From NCBI RefSeq assembly GCF_029227915.1, contig NC_079881.1:12625501-12689500 (forward strand): a stretch of 64,000 bases of DNA, given 5' to 3'. A program made the translations under genes and the position numbers. The notes under the pieces are model-generated. The model was not told the origin of the DNA and ran no database searches. It saw nothing but the letters and a program-made list of their open reading frames with translations. This document shows positions 1 to 12,700 of the stretch, in pieces (the first letter of the stretch is position 1; each line of letters begins with the position of its first letter). The DNA is from Hydractinia symbiolongicarpus (Eukaryota > Cnidaria > Hydrozoa > Anthoathecata > Hydractiniidae).

Positions 1-2411
1 AATCCATTTCAACACAAACATCATAGTGACATTTATTCTAGATGCAACATAAATTAGCAGGATACACTACGCCATAATTTCTCAGCTCATGGTGCCAGTC
101 AGTATATAAGGGGCAAAAAAACTATGCAATCATCTTGATTCTCTAATGTTTCAGCAAAACAAAAATAGTTAAACATAATAGAACTTTGAACAAGTAAGCA
201 CAACAAAATTAAGAAATACTATATACATAAATATAGATAGATAGCTATAAATTCTGTGGCAAGTTACCATGCTTATTATTATATTTGCTTCTGATAAAAA
301 GTTTGTATGTTCTACAATATTCGCATATACATGTTTTTTATAGCAAGTGAAAAATGGGATATGCTTATGCAACAAACACAATCAGGCTTAAGGCGATCAG
401 GCGATCTGATTTGTCGAATTCGACAAATTAAATCGTGTATCATGTAAAAATCGTATGCTTTCGGCATGTTCAGACTTGTCGAATTCGATTTTTAAAAAGT
501 CAGTCGGTTTAACTTTTTCGATTAATCGAAAGGTTTTTAAACAATCAAAATGCTTAATATCTGTACATCAAATGTGCGTTCAGAAAAATGTGGGTTTCTA
601 TATGAAAAATATCATTAATAGAGGACGTTTAAAAATATCATGTCTTCAAAAATAGATAAGAGACTTTAACAAGATTTTAAAATAATGAATAGATGTTGGA
701 AGAAGCGCTCTAGAGCTTATTCGCAGAAGACATCCAAAGAAAATTAAAATAATCTTCTTGCTCTAACCGATATTTGTTTAATAACATATCACACACCTCC
801 AAATTAGGCCTTTTCTGCAACATTTTTTCGTCCACATACGACATTTCTAATATTTTCTTAAATAATTAGTTGCTGAAATAATAGCTGCAACAACAGCGAG
901 TTCAATTTTGCTTTCTGAAGACATTTTATTAAAAGATCACCTGTCAAGTTTCGATTTTATTTTGATGCTCATTATAATTTACACAAATCAAATTCAATTA
1001 ATTGGATTGTGTATCATCGCCTTTATCACCTGTCAAGTTTCGACTTTATTTTAACGCTCAACATAATTTTGACAAATCGAGTTCGATTAATCGCTTGTGA
1101 ACAAAACCTCATGGGACAAGATTATGGTACAAGGAATCAGTTGTGAAAAACAACTGTGTGTTGAGAATAAAGAAGAAAGATGTCAAAGCACATCCGCAGT
1201 CTTGGCTTTAAAAAGTAAAACCTGTATAAGATGAAGATGCCGCGTAATGTTACAACAATTGTCTTCGGAAGATGGTTCTTCCTAACATAATAAACTGTAT
1301 ATTAACAACGTATAAGGTAATAATTTTGGTGGTTGTGAAGGCAAGGGCAGGTACAGAAAATATAAGCTGATTCTCACTTATAGTCGTAAACGTTATGACT
1401 AAGGTCATATGCCTCACAGTCTGAACCTAAAAAGTTGTAACTTCGTCAAAAATTTTAAAACAGAGGTTTTAAAATAATAGTGAAAAAATAGCGCGCAAAT
1501 TATAATTCGTCAATATGCCTTGTTCCTAGAGCATTTTGCCTCTGATTAACATGATAAAGGCTAAGGATAAGGGCTACAAGACTCAGGGGACGAGGTTGAA
1601 ATTATGTGCTTTAGCTGGTTTAAATGATGAACAACATAAAACTGAAACAACTGGTACAAAATGTTAGGGAAAAAACTTGTTCCAAAACTTGTTTTTTTTT
1701 CCTCAACGATTCGAGCATTTACTTTCATTGCTCTACTGTTATTTTCATCGCAAGACAACGGGAATATGAGAACGAATTTTCGCTGCTAAGATCTGGTTTT
1801 GACATTAAGGTGTCTTGCTTCGGGAGAATCCGCAACGCTCATTGTGGTTTAAGGAGCAATCAATGCTAGGAGCATCCACAAGGTCAAAACCAATCTCTAT
1901 TGGCCTTGTAGTGTTGGCTTTTCATGCTTTACTTTGCTATCCTTACACGTTAAGATGTCTTTGTTTTATGTGTTAATTGTTTGTACTTGTAAGTATGAGA
2001 CTTACTATTTCAGGCCATACCTTAAGTTGGTAACATTTTTAAAGGTTTAACGATGCTTTGTCGAAAACGTCACCGAAGTACATTAGGTGGAATTGCTTTC
2101 TACAAATTATTGTCATAAAAAGTTTTTGAAAGCCTAACTGATAGGAAGCATTATCGTCAATCGTGTTCCGTTCTTTCAAGAAAGTTGGGCGCGTGTCGCG
2201 CGAGTCGCGAGCCGCCAAAATAACAGCCATATCTTCTTTGTTCTGGATAAACTACATAAACAATGAATGCGTTAACGATATGTAGCGCGGGAAAAAAATG
2301 TAAACAGTGAGGGTAGGTAGAAGCAAAAATGATGCTAATCATGTCAAATACATTTTGTAAGTAATTTATTTGTAAATTTTCAATACTTACAATGTGCAGT
2401 GTAATTACAAC
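1..2411. other. Intergenic, no gene recognised
   Basis: AT-rich sequence with only short, low-complexity ORFs, none resembling a known family and none with a convincing start or splice context. A perfect 20-bp palindrome (ATTTGTCGAATTCGACAAAT) lies at 409-428. Related TCGAATTCGA / TCGATTAATCGA words recur to about 1,090, so 400-1,100 may be a decayed short inverted-repeat element. Confidence 0.5.
936..1095. repeat. Two-copy direct tandem repeat, about 89-bp period
   Basis: The phrase ATCACCTGTCAAGTTTCGA starts at 936 and again at 1025. It is followed in both copies by TTTATTTT.A.GCTCA.. and AATT..ACAAATC.A.TTC.ATTAAT. The copies have diverged by several substitutions. Confidence 0.7.
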
Positions 2412-2985
<574 letters not shown>

Positions 2986-3175
2986 TACGACTTTTTAACT
3001 AAGACAAAAAAAGATTGTATCATCATCATCATTCTCGGCTTAAGGTCCGTTTTCCATGCTAGCATGGGTTGGACGGGGTATATTACAGGTTATAGACCCT
3101 TTTCCAATCTGATCTAGACTGTGTTAGATCTAAACTCAACTTCCTCTGTATCAAGTCTGTCCTTATAAGCTCCTG

Positions 3176-3772
3176 TCAAGTCTTTCTCGGTCTGCCTCTG
3201 GGCTTTGCACTAAATTGTCTTGCTACAATCTCTTCCTTCAGCTTCCAGACTTTAAGACAGGGCCTGTACTTTCCCTTCTTCAAGATAATATCACAAACCA
3301 GCAACCTATGCTGGGAAACACACTCTTCCCCCGATATAACTATCACGTCCTTCACCACTTTCTTGTCTGACTTTCTAACCAGGAAGTAATCTATCTGTGT
3401 CTTACAGCCACCTGACTCATATGTTATCAGCTTACTCTGTCTCTTACTGAATGATGTGTTGCAAACCACCATGTCCATTGCCATTCCAAACTCAAACAAT
3501 CTCTCCCCTTCTTTATTTCTGCTCCCAAATCCATAGCCTCCATGCACACCTCTATAACCTTCAGATGACTTCCCAACATGACCATTAAAGTCGCTGCCCA
3601 CCATGACAAGTTCAGTGTCTCCAAAATTTGATGTGACTGCTATTAACTCATCATAAAACTTATCTTTATCTCCCTCACTGAGTCCACACTGTGGAGCATA
3701 AGCTGACAGAAAAGTGACAATCCTATTACCTATCAAAAACTTTATCACTATGATACGACTATTAACATGCAT
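3176..3772 (-). pseudogene. LINE endonuclease (exo/endo-phosphatase) fragment
   Basis: About 198 residues of exonuclease-endonuclease-phosphatase fold. Visible hallmarks are FLSAYAPQCG near the start, VMVGSDFNGHVG (metal-binding GDFN-type motif; here SDFN), a TQIDYFLVR motif and a SQHRLLVCDI motif (catalytic SDH-type position read as SQH). The frame runs from the endonuclease into PRGRPRKT, the very C-terminal motif of the element's ORF, so about 700 residues including the reverse transcriptase are missing. The N-terminal part of the domain lies beyond the inserted element, at 5,508-5,681. It is a remnant in the intergenic region and is not expected to be active. Confidence 0.8.
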
Positions 3773-3876
3773 AACATCTATTACTTTTTCTACCCACTTC
3801 TCTGCAACGAATATGCCAACTCCTCCATATCCATCACTATTACCAATCTAAAAAAGCTTATACCTTGTCTTTGGTC

Positions 3877-5512
3877 ATGAATATTTGCACCTGTGTGCGG
3901 TGGTATGTTGGCCTACACTAATACGGGCGTGCGATCAGTATCGCACGCCTAACTTATGATTTTGGCATGCAATTATTACATTCAGGCGAGCGGCAGCACG
4001 GAGTTTTTGAAGCATAGTAGTTTGCAAAAATATTGCCGATATAATTTTTTTAAATTTCCGCGCCTGAAGGCGTAGGAAATTCTTTAAAACCATCGTTTTT
4101 TCTTTTGGAGCATTTTTTGAGAAAAAATCAACCCTTGGATTTCACGTTCCTCTGATTTTTTGTTACCTAAATGTCATTTTACGCCAAAATTGGTTCAAAA
4201 ATTAAAACTACTTTATTTTCCACAATATTTGGCACAGTTAACAAAAAAAGTATGCTGAACATAATGGTGACATCAAAATTTCTATTTTTGGACACCCTAA
4301 ATGTCATTTTAGGCCAAAATTGGTCCAAAAATTAAAACTACTTTATTTTCCACAAAATTTGGCAGTTAACAAAGAAAGTATGCTGAACATGATGGTGACA
4401 TCAAAATTTTGATTTTTTGCCACCTGAAATGTCATTTTAGGCCAAAATTGGTCCAAATATTTAAACTACTTTATTTTCGACAAAATTTGGCACAGTTAAT
4501 AAAAAAAGTATGCTGAACATGATGGTGGCATCAAAATTTTGATTTTTTGCCACCTGAAATGTCATTTTAGGCCAAAATTGGTCCAAAAATTTAAACTACT
4601 TTATTTTCGACAAAATTTGAATACTGCGAGAAGAGTGCGCATCCATGCAAATTAAATATAACCAGAACATGGGAGAGGTTAGGTGCCCTGTACGTTAATA
4701 CAGCTTTCGGACGAATGTTCTCCTGATGTAATAATGCCAAAGAAAAAACATGTTCAATAAAGTTTAAAAAAATATTTTGAAAAGGGGAAAGAGAAATCAA
4801 ATATGTTTAGTAATAATATTCAAAAAAATTGTATATCGTATTAAAAAGAAGTTTTGTCTCCCACACAACACAGCAGGCAATAAACCAGCTCTGCCCTCGG
4901 TTTTGTGAGAAGAGATGTTCTGTGAAGACTCTAACAGTTGAGTCTCCTGTACAGTTTTGCTTTGCATTGAACTGTGCCTGTAACAAGCATTTTCAAAGCA
5001 TGTCACCAGCGACTTCTGCGATGTTTAACTTAATAATGCCCTGACCTTCAGTTCGTAAATAGTACGTGTATAACTTACTTCCTAATCAGTTTATCTTAAA
5101 ACATAGAGAGCTATTTGGGAGAGAACTATTACCTTAAGGAGTACACCATCGGGAAGGTAGGTCAATAGGGCTTAAGGAGATCAATACAAGGTTAATGACG
5201 AATTTTTTGCCGGCTGAAAAACAAAAAAAATATTGTCGACGCAATACCAACGCAAAACATTTGAAATGTATCTCAGGTCAACAATTTTAATGAAGATGGG
5301 TATTTAATAGAAATACATTTTAGAGATACATTTTAACACAGAAGAACAATTATGTATTGGGTAAAGTTTGGGTAAGGGATTACTCTAAAATAGCTCAGTT
5401 CTGCTTGGCGCGTGTACGAAGTAGAACAAGGCGTGTGATAAAGAGCATGCCCGAATTTCACATGGTTGTGCGGAGGCGTACGCATGCGATCGCACACCAT
5501 TCATGACCAAGA
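3877..5512. mobile_element. TIR DNA element inserted in LINE copy 1
   Basis: The LINE sequence is interrupted between AAGCTTATACCTTG (ends 3,869) and CCTTGCCCTCCTACC (from about 5,518), so CCTTG is duplicated. The insert ends in the inverted sequences TTTGGTCATGAAT (about 3,880) and ATTCATGACCAA (about 5,499). Subterminal GCATGC / GATCGCACGCC words are also inverted. No transposase ORF is visible, so it is non-autonomous. It carries the 129-bp tandem array at 4,155-4,619. Confidence 0.65.
4155..4619. repeat. Tandem repeat, about 129-bp period, about 3.5 copies
   Basis: The phrase AAATGTCATTTTA.GCCAAA begins at about 4,168, 4,298, 4,427 and 4,557, each followed by TTGGT.CAAA.A and CTACTTTATTTTC.ACAA. 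Later units are nearly identical, and the first is most diverged. The array sits inside the TIR element. Confidence 0.85.
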
Positions 5513-5689
5513 CTGCCTTGCCCTCCTACCTTCCACAAATCTCACTGAAGCTCCTCTCCACCTGACTTCCTGAACACAACACATATCTACGTTCTAACAT
5601 TTCAACTACTTCACCTGCTCTGTACCTCTCAGAGTACCAACATTTACACTAGCCATCCTCAACCTAGTGTTATCTACCTTGTATATTAT

Positions 5690-7560
5690 TATTATTTTCA
5701 AAGTTGGAAATATATAGCTATCTATACATCTCTAATCTAAAAAATTAGCAGCTACTAGCTAGCTAACTAAAGCTAGCTAAAAAGAGGTCATTTTGCAATC
5801 AAAGCAGGTAAACATCACACTTTTATAAGAGTTTATTAAGGAGAAAACACGTTCTTTCATGATAACTTTTCTTGTCGCGTTTTTTCTTAATAAAAAGTAC
5901 ACCTTATAAGTTGTATCTTATTTTTATTAACATTTCCTGAAAATTTGAAAGAAATTGATACAAAGGAAGTTAAAAAACTGAAGAAAACACACTTTCGTCT
6001 CTAACAAACTCTTATAAAAACATGTTGTTTACTTCCTTTTTTCGGATATTGTAAAATGATAAAAAGCCGTAGGAATGCATGTATAATTAATTTATTGTAA
6101 AAGGTGTATTCAGTTTTTTAATGTCATAACAATATTTTGGGACGTGAAAAGTTTCCGTGTTTTGGTGAAGAGAGTTCAAAGCTAGACACATTTTCCCAGT
6201 TTCCAAAACAATGTTTGGAAGCAGAAACTCTTTCGGCTCAGGTGTTTACGCGGCAGGGAGGAAGGATGTGGGTGTTTGGTTAGGCAAAGTTATTTTCACT
6301 CCATTTCGTCATACAAAGGCATTGTAAGGACTTTAAATAAATTCAAATAAATCAAAAGGCATTCAATCTAGCAATCTACACTCGGTAGTAGTTCAAAACC
6401 TCAAACAATTTTTTCGTTAGAAGAAATCTACGGAAAAAGACCTCTCTTACCAAATCCTATCATCTTTTTTCCTTTCACGCCAATGCCAGAGCAAATGAGT
6501 TTACCACTGAAAATTAAACAAATAATATCCCACTGGAATTCATCTATGTGTTTTTTTATTTTTGTATTACCTGTTGATACATCATGAAAAAACAGAAGCC
6601 TTTTTCTACTGATTTTTTTTTTTTTTTTTTTTTTTTTTGAGATAAGGTGACTTTAACTTAATTTGTTGTTCTACAGGCTCAACCGACCATAATTTTCACG
6701 AAAACGCAAAAATAAAAATATATAGAAAAAAAATTTTGAGAAAATTTTTTTGAAAAAAACAATACATTTGCCGTGCCTTGGAACTTGCACTACGTACTTT
6801 CCCCATGCCAAAACAGTAGCCTTTGTGTGGTGTACTGGGGTAAAGGAAAATTGAAAACACTTCCCAAAATTGTATTGCAATCGCACGCCTTCTGCAAGCG
6901 TAACGAAAAGAAAAGAAATGCTGAAAAAATTCTGGTAATTTTCATGGATCACTCTCAATTTTAAATTCGAGCGCTGGTTTTGTATATAAAGACAGTAGTG
7001 GAGCCATATTTTCTATTTAAGATGTTTGTGCTTTAACTGTTTAATGACAAATGGTTGTTATTATGTGAAAAAGCAGGTACATCAAAACATTTTACTTCCC
7101 TATTATACCAATATTTTTATTCTTTTTTATTAAAGCACTGTACTTTTTTGCAAAAATAAAAACCTTTGTTATTTATGCAATTCTAATCCTAGCTAAAAAA
7201 ACACTATCAAACTCATCCCCAGGTTACAATCGATAGCAATACCTTTCTACTTGAAACGCTTTACAAATTAGTTCTATTTGCAAGCGGAAAACTTGGAAAA
7301 AACAGGGGAAACATGTTTTTAAAATCGTAAGTTGAGTAATTTTGTTAATTTATTTAGCAACAAAAAAAATATTTACTGTTGGAAAAATGATTCGTATATA
7401 TCAGTAGGATCAGATAACTTTATAAAAAAAGCATTGGCATGTGAAAAATTTTTTTTCTATTTCTTATTATCACCTACTATCGCAACACTTCTAGACGGAT
7501 TTTGTCACATTAACAGATCCTTAATAGATCGCAAAAATTAATGTTTGTTGTGTCTTATTA
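5690..7560. other. Intergenic, nothing recognised
   Basis: AT-rich sequence with a T22 run near 6,609 and short ORFs of low complexity. No splice-bounded or conserved reading frame was recognised. Confidence 0.5.
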
Positions 7561-7619
7561 AATATGCACATGATACATCAAGTATCAGGAAGTTCATTCT
7601 CATTACACGATCAATACGT

Positions 7620-8290
7620 TAAACAACCTTTTTGCAGTACTGTACATCCCCTGTTTTTTTACACATCTTAGGGTGGTGAAATTTGCATCCTTTACCTTTT
7701 ACATCATGTTTACAAGTACCATTTTTGTAGAATTTACAAATTTGTATTTGGTGTAATTCTTATCATCTTTAAGATGAGCGTGTTCCTTCAAATTAACAAC
7801 ACTCTCTTGTAAAGATATATCATCAAGCTTTTCTTGTTATGCTATTCATTTCATTAAGTTGGTTCTGTGGATAGCTTGCTGATTTTCTTGAACAATTATC
7901 TCAAGATAAAAATTGGTTTGGACTTGGCAGTATTCTGGGCCCCTACATAAAAGTGTTTTACTGTCCTCAGATTTGAGAATTGTATGGAAAGTTGTATTTT
8001 GGGTTGCAGTGACAGTTACAGTGTTGGTAGGTAGAACACTAATGTTTGTGACAAAATCCAATTCACAAGTTCCACAAAGGTAGTGAAAACCAGGAATTCT
8101 AGAATGGTTGATGTTTACATTACCATCATCTGCAACCATGTTCAATTCTTCAAGCTTCTTTTTAAAACCTGATTTGTGAAATTCTTGTGAAGATGCTCAT
8201 GACAAAAAAGGTTTATCGGAGAGTTCAAAACAATATTCTTTATGACATATTTGGCACTTGTTACTTGAAAAAGTTCTTAACTTTTTGTAG
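7620..8290 (-). pseudogene. Decayed non-LTR retrotransposon ORF1-like remnant (CCCH zinc finger)
   Basis: Reading leftward, the segment around 7,640-7,750 encodes CKFYKNGTCKHDVKGKGCKF followed by HHP and a further Cys, a CCCH zinc-finger signature common in ORF1 of invertebrate LINEs. Upstream on the same strand (7,846-8,145) are Cys pairs of the type C..C spaced like a PHD/ring-type finger (HYLCGTCELDF). Upstream of that, a CQICHKEYC phrase runs into a stop codon. Several stops and frame changes separate the pieces, so this is a dead fragment. It could instead be a host CCCH gene fragment, but the disruption argues against it. Confidence 0.5.
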
Positions 8291-8299
8291 GAGTAGATC

Positions 8300-9736
8300 T
8301 ATGAGATTTCCCTTTGTTTCCTTTTCTGTGATTGAGATGCCAAGGTGATTCAGTGTTTTCAAGATGTTTCCTTGTTGCATTTGCATCTAAAAACTGTTTT
8401 TAGGGATCATATAAAAAAGACAATCTTGGGTTAACGTGTCTAGTACTTTGGAGAAAAGATCTTATACAATGATTGTCCATATATTAATCTTGTTTAAAAT
8501 GTCTTGTTGACTAGAATTGCTGGCAGGAACTGAGCTGGGGTTTTCAGGCTTGTGGATAACCAATACTGACATTGCAATTGATATGAAAGTGAAAATTAGA
8601 TGCAAGGTAGATAAAAGGTGACATGCACTTGTTCTGCACATAGAAATTCTAAATTAATATGTGCAGTTGGTCCAAGGCTTTCCACATTAATGACAAAACC
8701 AGGTGAGACAACCATAAATTATGAACAATACACTTTCACAGCAAGTGAATAGCTGGTGAGACTGTGTTGATTGGATTAAACAATCTAAAACATTTTAATT
8801 GTTTACATTCATTATATACCCTTAAACTTAGGGACTGGAGACCAGGTTCAATTTCCCTTGGCGACAATTTAATATGGCCTTGGTGAATGTTACCATAGCC
8901 TTGGGTAAACACCAACTATGTAAGGGAAATGGGGGAGATGGCACACTGTGTGGGCAAGTTATACAACATCTTTTCCTACAAGTTAAAAGCTCTTTTATTT
9001 TTTGTGTATTGGAATTACTTTGCCAGAGCTGTGTTGCAAGTGATTTAATAAAAGCTTTGCGATAAATCAAAAATTAAAAAGAATTAAAACAGCGTTAATT
9101 TTACTTGCAATGGAAATGTCCTTGTGCTAAATACTCAATAAGATTAACTCTAAGGACAAAAAATTTGACAAGAGTTAATATCAGATGGAAACCAAGCAAA
9201 TGTAATGTAATACGCCTAAAAACATCAACAAAGACATTTTATTAGGGATTTTCATGAGGCAAATTAAAAGCAGGCAAATTTAAAAAAAGTGGTCAGGATT
9301 TTAGGTTTGCAAATTTTTTGTAAACGAGGGAAATGAAGAATATTACCATCTTCTGGGAAGAACTAATGCATTATAATAAAAAAAATTTTTTGTTTGTTTG
9401 CTGCTGAAAGAAAAATGCTTATAGAAATGGCTTTTGCACACATAATATGCTGAATTTGTTTGCAATAACACTCTAATTCTAGTTAAAAACAGTTGCGCTA
9501 ATCATTCATCAACGTTTCCACTAGGCAAACCAAGCTTTAAGAATGGAAACCAAGCTGTAAGAATGAAAAAAAAAAGAAAAGAAATTCTTGCTTGATAAGC
9601 AAGTTTTTATCCTTAAAAATATCATTTCTCATGTTAGGATGGATTTCATTGCATACATATCGAATTGCATTATGTCAACACCAAACCTAAATAATCTTGT
9701 TATTTTGTTGTTCTAGAATATAAGAAGAAGTTAAAA
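8300..9736. other. Upstream region of ATAD5 gene
   Basis: No gene recognised. The ORFs at 8,828-9,070 on both strands are antisense to one another and have no recognisable content. The 9,180-9,535 stretch is a dispersed repeat. The promoter of the downstream gene should lie in the last few hundred bases, but no TATA or initiator signal can be singled out. Confidence 0.4.
9180..9535. repeat. Dispersed repeat, copy I (related to 25,270-25,637)
   Basis: Shares GAAATGGCTTTTGCACACAT and AATATGCTGAATTT, a GGATTTTCA..AGGC.AATTAAAA phrase and the ending TCATC.ACGTT.CCA.TAGGC with 25,270-25,637. It looks like a short non-coding transposon, possibly a MITE. A third partial copy end (GCGAATTAACGCCAGATGGA) is at about 29,980 in the opposite orientation. 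Confidence 0.65.
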
Positions 9737-12700
9737 ATGGGGGATGCAAGCGACAGTGAACAGGTTTGTTGTTACATATAATATTTCATTTTCATTAATA
9801 TTTCTTTAGTTTTAAAAAAACGCAATGTTATGTTAGCAACATGAAAAGTTAGATTGACAATGTGAAGCATTGAAAAATAAGGCTACTAGCGATGTGAGCT
9901 AGTAGCCTTATTTTTAGGCAAATAGTTGCCAACTGAAAGAAATAGTTGGCCTTCCTAATTAAGCATCTATTTTCTATAATGACTTTTTAATTTTCCGTGT
10001 TATCTAGCTGATTTTTTAAAACCTATCTGACACTTTTATCCAAAACTTATTTGCTTATTATTTGTGGAAGCTTGCATCAATGAAGTGATTTGAATTTAAT
10101 GATGTAGAATCTTGATCAATTTAAAAGGAATTAGTGTCAGTAGAGCTGCTTCAGGCATCTGGAATCATAGTATTTCAAGATTTTTCCTCTGAACGCCATC
10201 ATCATCTGGAAACACACAAGAAAAATCCCACTTAGGACCTAGCAGCCCTAATTATGAATTTCTAGCCAAGACCCTGGTACAGTTCTTGCATCCTGTTGCC
10301 TTTTTTATCAAAAAAATAATATGCATTTTTCTCTTTGCAATTCACAGGAAATTCCTCTTCCACCGCTTCCTACAAAACCACAGAAGACATTGTTTTCTTT
10401 TTTCTTTACACCAAAGAAAAAAAACAGCAAAGCTATAGAGTCTAGTATGGAGAACAATACTCAATGCCGAAGTAAGAATGTTGGTAGTCCTGTAAAACAG
10501 ACAAAAAAAAAAAGAAGCAATTTTTTTACAAAAGATAAAAGTGACGATGATGGTGATAGTGACGGTGATAATAATACCTCTCAAAAAGCTGTTGGTATAT
10601 TATTTATCAGTGAAGATAATCAACCCATTCCACAAAAGCACACAGTTAAAGGTAAAATACAATCTTCACAAGGAAACATAAATAATGAAGGTATAATTGT
10701 TTCACTATATTTTTTATGCTTTTTAAAAACAGCACTATAATTTAACAAAACCCAGGATCACTTCTACTGAATCTTTATTACATACTTTCTGTTTTATAAG
10801 AATAATTTTATAAGAACACGAGCTCATATTTCAGCCTTCATTGGTTTCAAAATTAAGTTAACCCGATTTTAAATGTTGCCATATAAGATCAATCTAGGAT
10901 ATCATTTCTCTTGTAATTCTCTCTAAAGCTACCGTAACTGGTGTAAATGACATTGATATTGATGCGATTGTTCATGACAAGTATTTAAAATTACAGAGAA
11001 CTTGGGTAAAGGGTCCATAAATAAGAACAAAATGAGGCTAAAGAAGGCTCAAAAATAAAAACACCAAGCCTAGGTTCGACACGTAGTTTTATAAAAGCGT
11101 ATATCTTACAGACAGATACAGAATAGTACAGAATAATTTTTCATAATTTTACAAAAGAATTCAAGCCTATGTTTTTACAAGTAATAGTGTTTTTGAAATT
11201 AAATTAGTCTCACCTGTCTCTAGACAGAAAGAAAACATTTTTGAACTCTGAAAACCCTCTGTATGGTTGAGTACAAAAGACTTAGCATTATCTTTATTAT
11301 TTTTACATTGATTGATAAACTGTTGTCTGTTTTTTGCAAAAAAAAAACAAGATGCAGGGTCTTCAGTAGGATTATTCTTAGAATTTGAAAGTCACAACAC
11401 AACTTTATTTCGTTGAGATTTGCATTTTACAAATGATTAATATAACAGCTGTCTAATTAAATATTATTACTCAAAGCGTAATTGCTCAGTTGGCTAAAGT
11501 CATCATAATGTGAACCCAGAGGTGGTGGGTTCGAATCCACCTAAAGGCAATTTTCTACAAAAAGAAATTGCATAAAAAAAGCTCATTGATGACGTAGAAA
11601 TCACCTATTTCGGACGTATAGTTAGATAGATAGGAATTGGAAAGCAATACTATCCTTACAAGCGAGATTAAGAATGCAGTTGAGAATAAGAGCATGCTTT
11701 ATAATATAATGCTTTTATAATATATTTCTTTTGGTTAACCCTATTCAATATAGCCTTTTTGAGGCCTTGGTATTTTTTTTGAATTTAACAAGTCATGCGA
11801 TATGTTTGAAATAATATCAACACTTTTTAAAATTTTCATACTTGTGTGTTTAAATAGTTTTTACTATGATGGGTTTAAGCAATCTCTAATAACTTGTGAT
11901 GTCATCAACAGGTGGGGTCAATATTATTGGAAAAGATGCAATTCATAAATATACTTATTGATAATCGAAAATTTGATAACAATAAAGCAAGTATTTTAGA
12001 AGATTCTAAAATTTAAATTTGCCACAGGCATAAAGTATGACCCCTTTCCATGCTAAATATGTTAAATAAAAAAATTCCAGTATTATATCTGTGTTTATGT
12101 TGTGTTTGAATAAATACCCTACTATAATGCCTCGTCCTTAATGCTCACATAATGCAAACAACAAAACAACTGAATTAACTCTAGCTTGTTGTCATTATAT
12201 CGTCACATTTCATCAAAAAATTATATATTTTAAAATATAGTCTTCTTTAAACTTTTTCATAAATATTACACATAGCTTCTAACTTATCACCTCAATTAAA
12301 ATCACTTAAAAAAATTGTGTACACAAAAACATGGAATTAACTGTGATACGAACAAGATAAACTGTGTATTATGCTTTAATTCGTACCTAATCTTTTTCAG
12401 ATTTTTCAAAAAATTCTAACCAAGAATCAAGCGACTCTGCATTAGAATTTGTAGCATGCGCTCTACCCACTCCATTTCCTTGTGTTAATCATATTCAACA
12501 ACTATCTGAGAAAAAAAGGCTATTGGAGAAGCACCATTTGTTGAGATACCATAGTGAGGAACAAGGTAAAGATGCATTTGATAGCTATGATTTAATACTG
12601 TTGCTTGCCCACTTTCCTGGAAAACCCTGAAAAAATAAATTTATCCTGGAAATGTTGTGGGAAAGGCTGGGATTTCGGGAGAAATCTGAAGATATTCTGA

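Larger units (their letters stand above)
3018..5681 (-). mobile_element. Decayed non-LTR retrotransposon (LINE family A, copy 1), interrupted
   Basis: The 5' end (about 5,681, reading leftward) starts CAAGGTAGATAACACTAGGT and the 3' end finishes in a (ATG/ATC)n tail at about 3,018. Both ends match the copy at 15,520-17,093. It encodes an apurinic-type endonuclease fragment followed directly by the C-terminal tail motif PRGRPRKT, so the reverse transcriptase has been deleted. A separate element (3,882-5,507) is inserted within the endonuclease coding region. Assignment to an RTE/CR1-like clade is inference from the endonuclease plus the C-terminal PRGRPRKTW-type end. Confidence 0.8.

Noticed and set aside
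11474-11550. Functional tRNA-Met gene
   Set aside because: D-arm cannot pair and the T-loop is too long; better seen as a tRNA-derived remnant.
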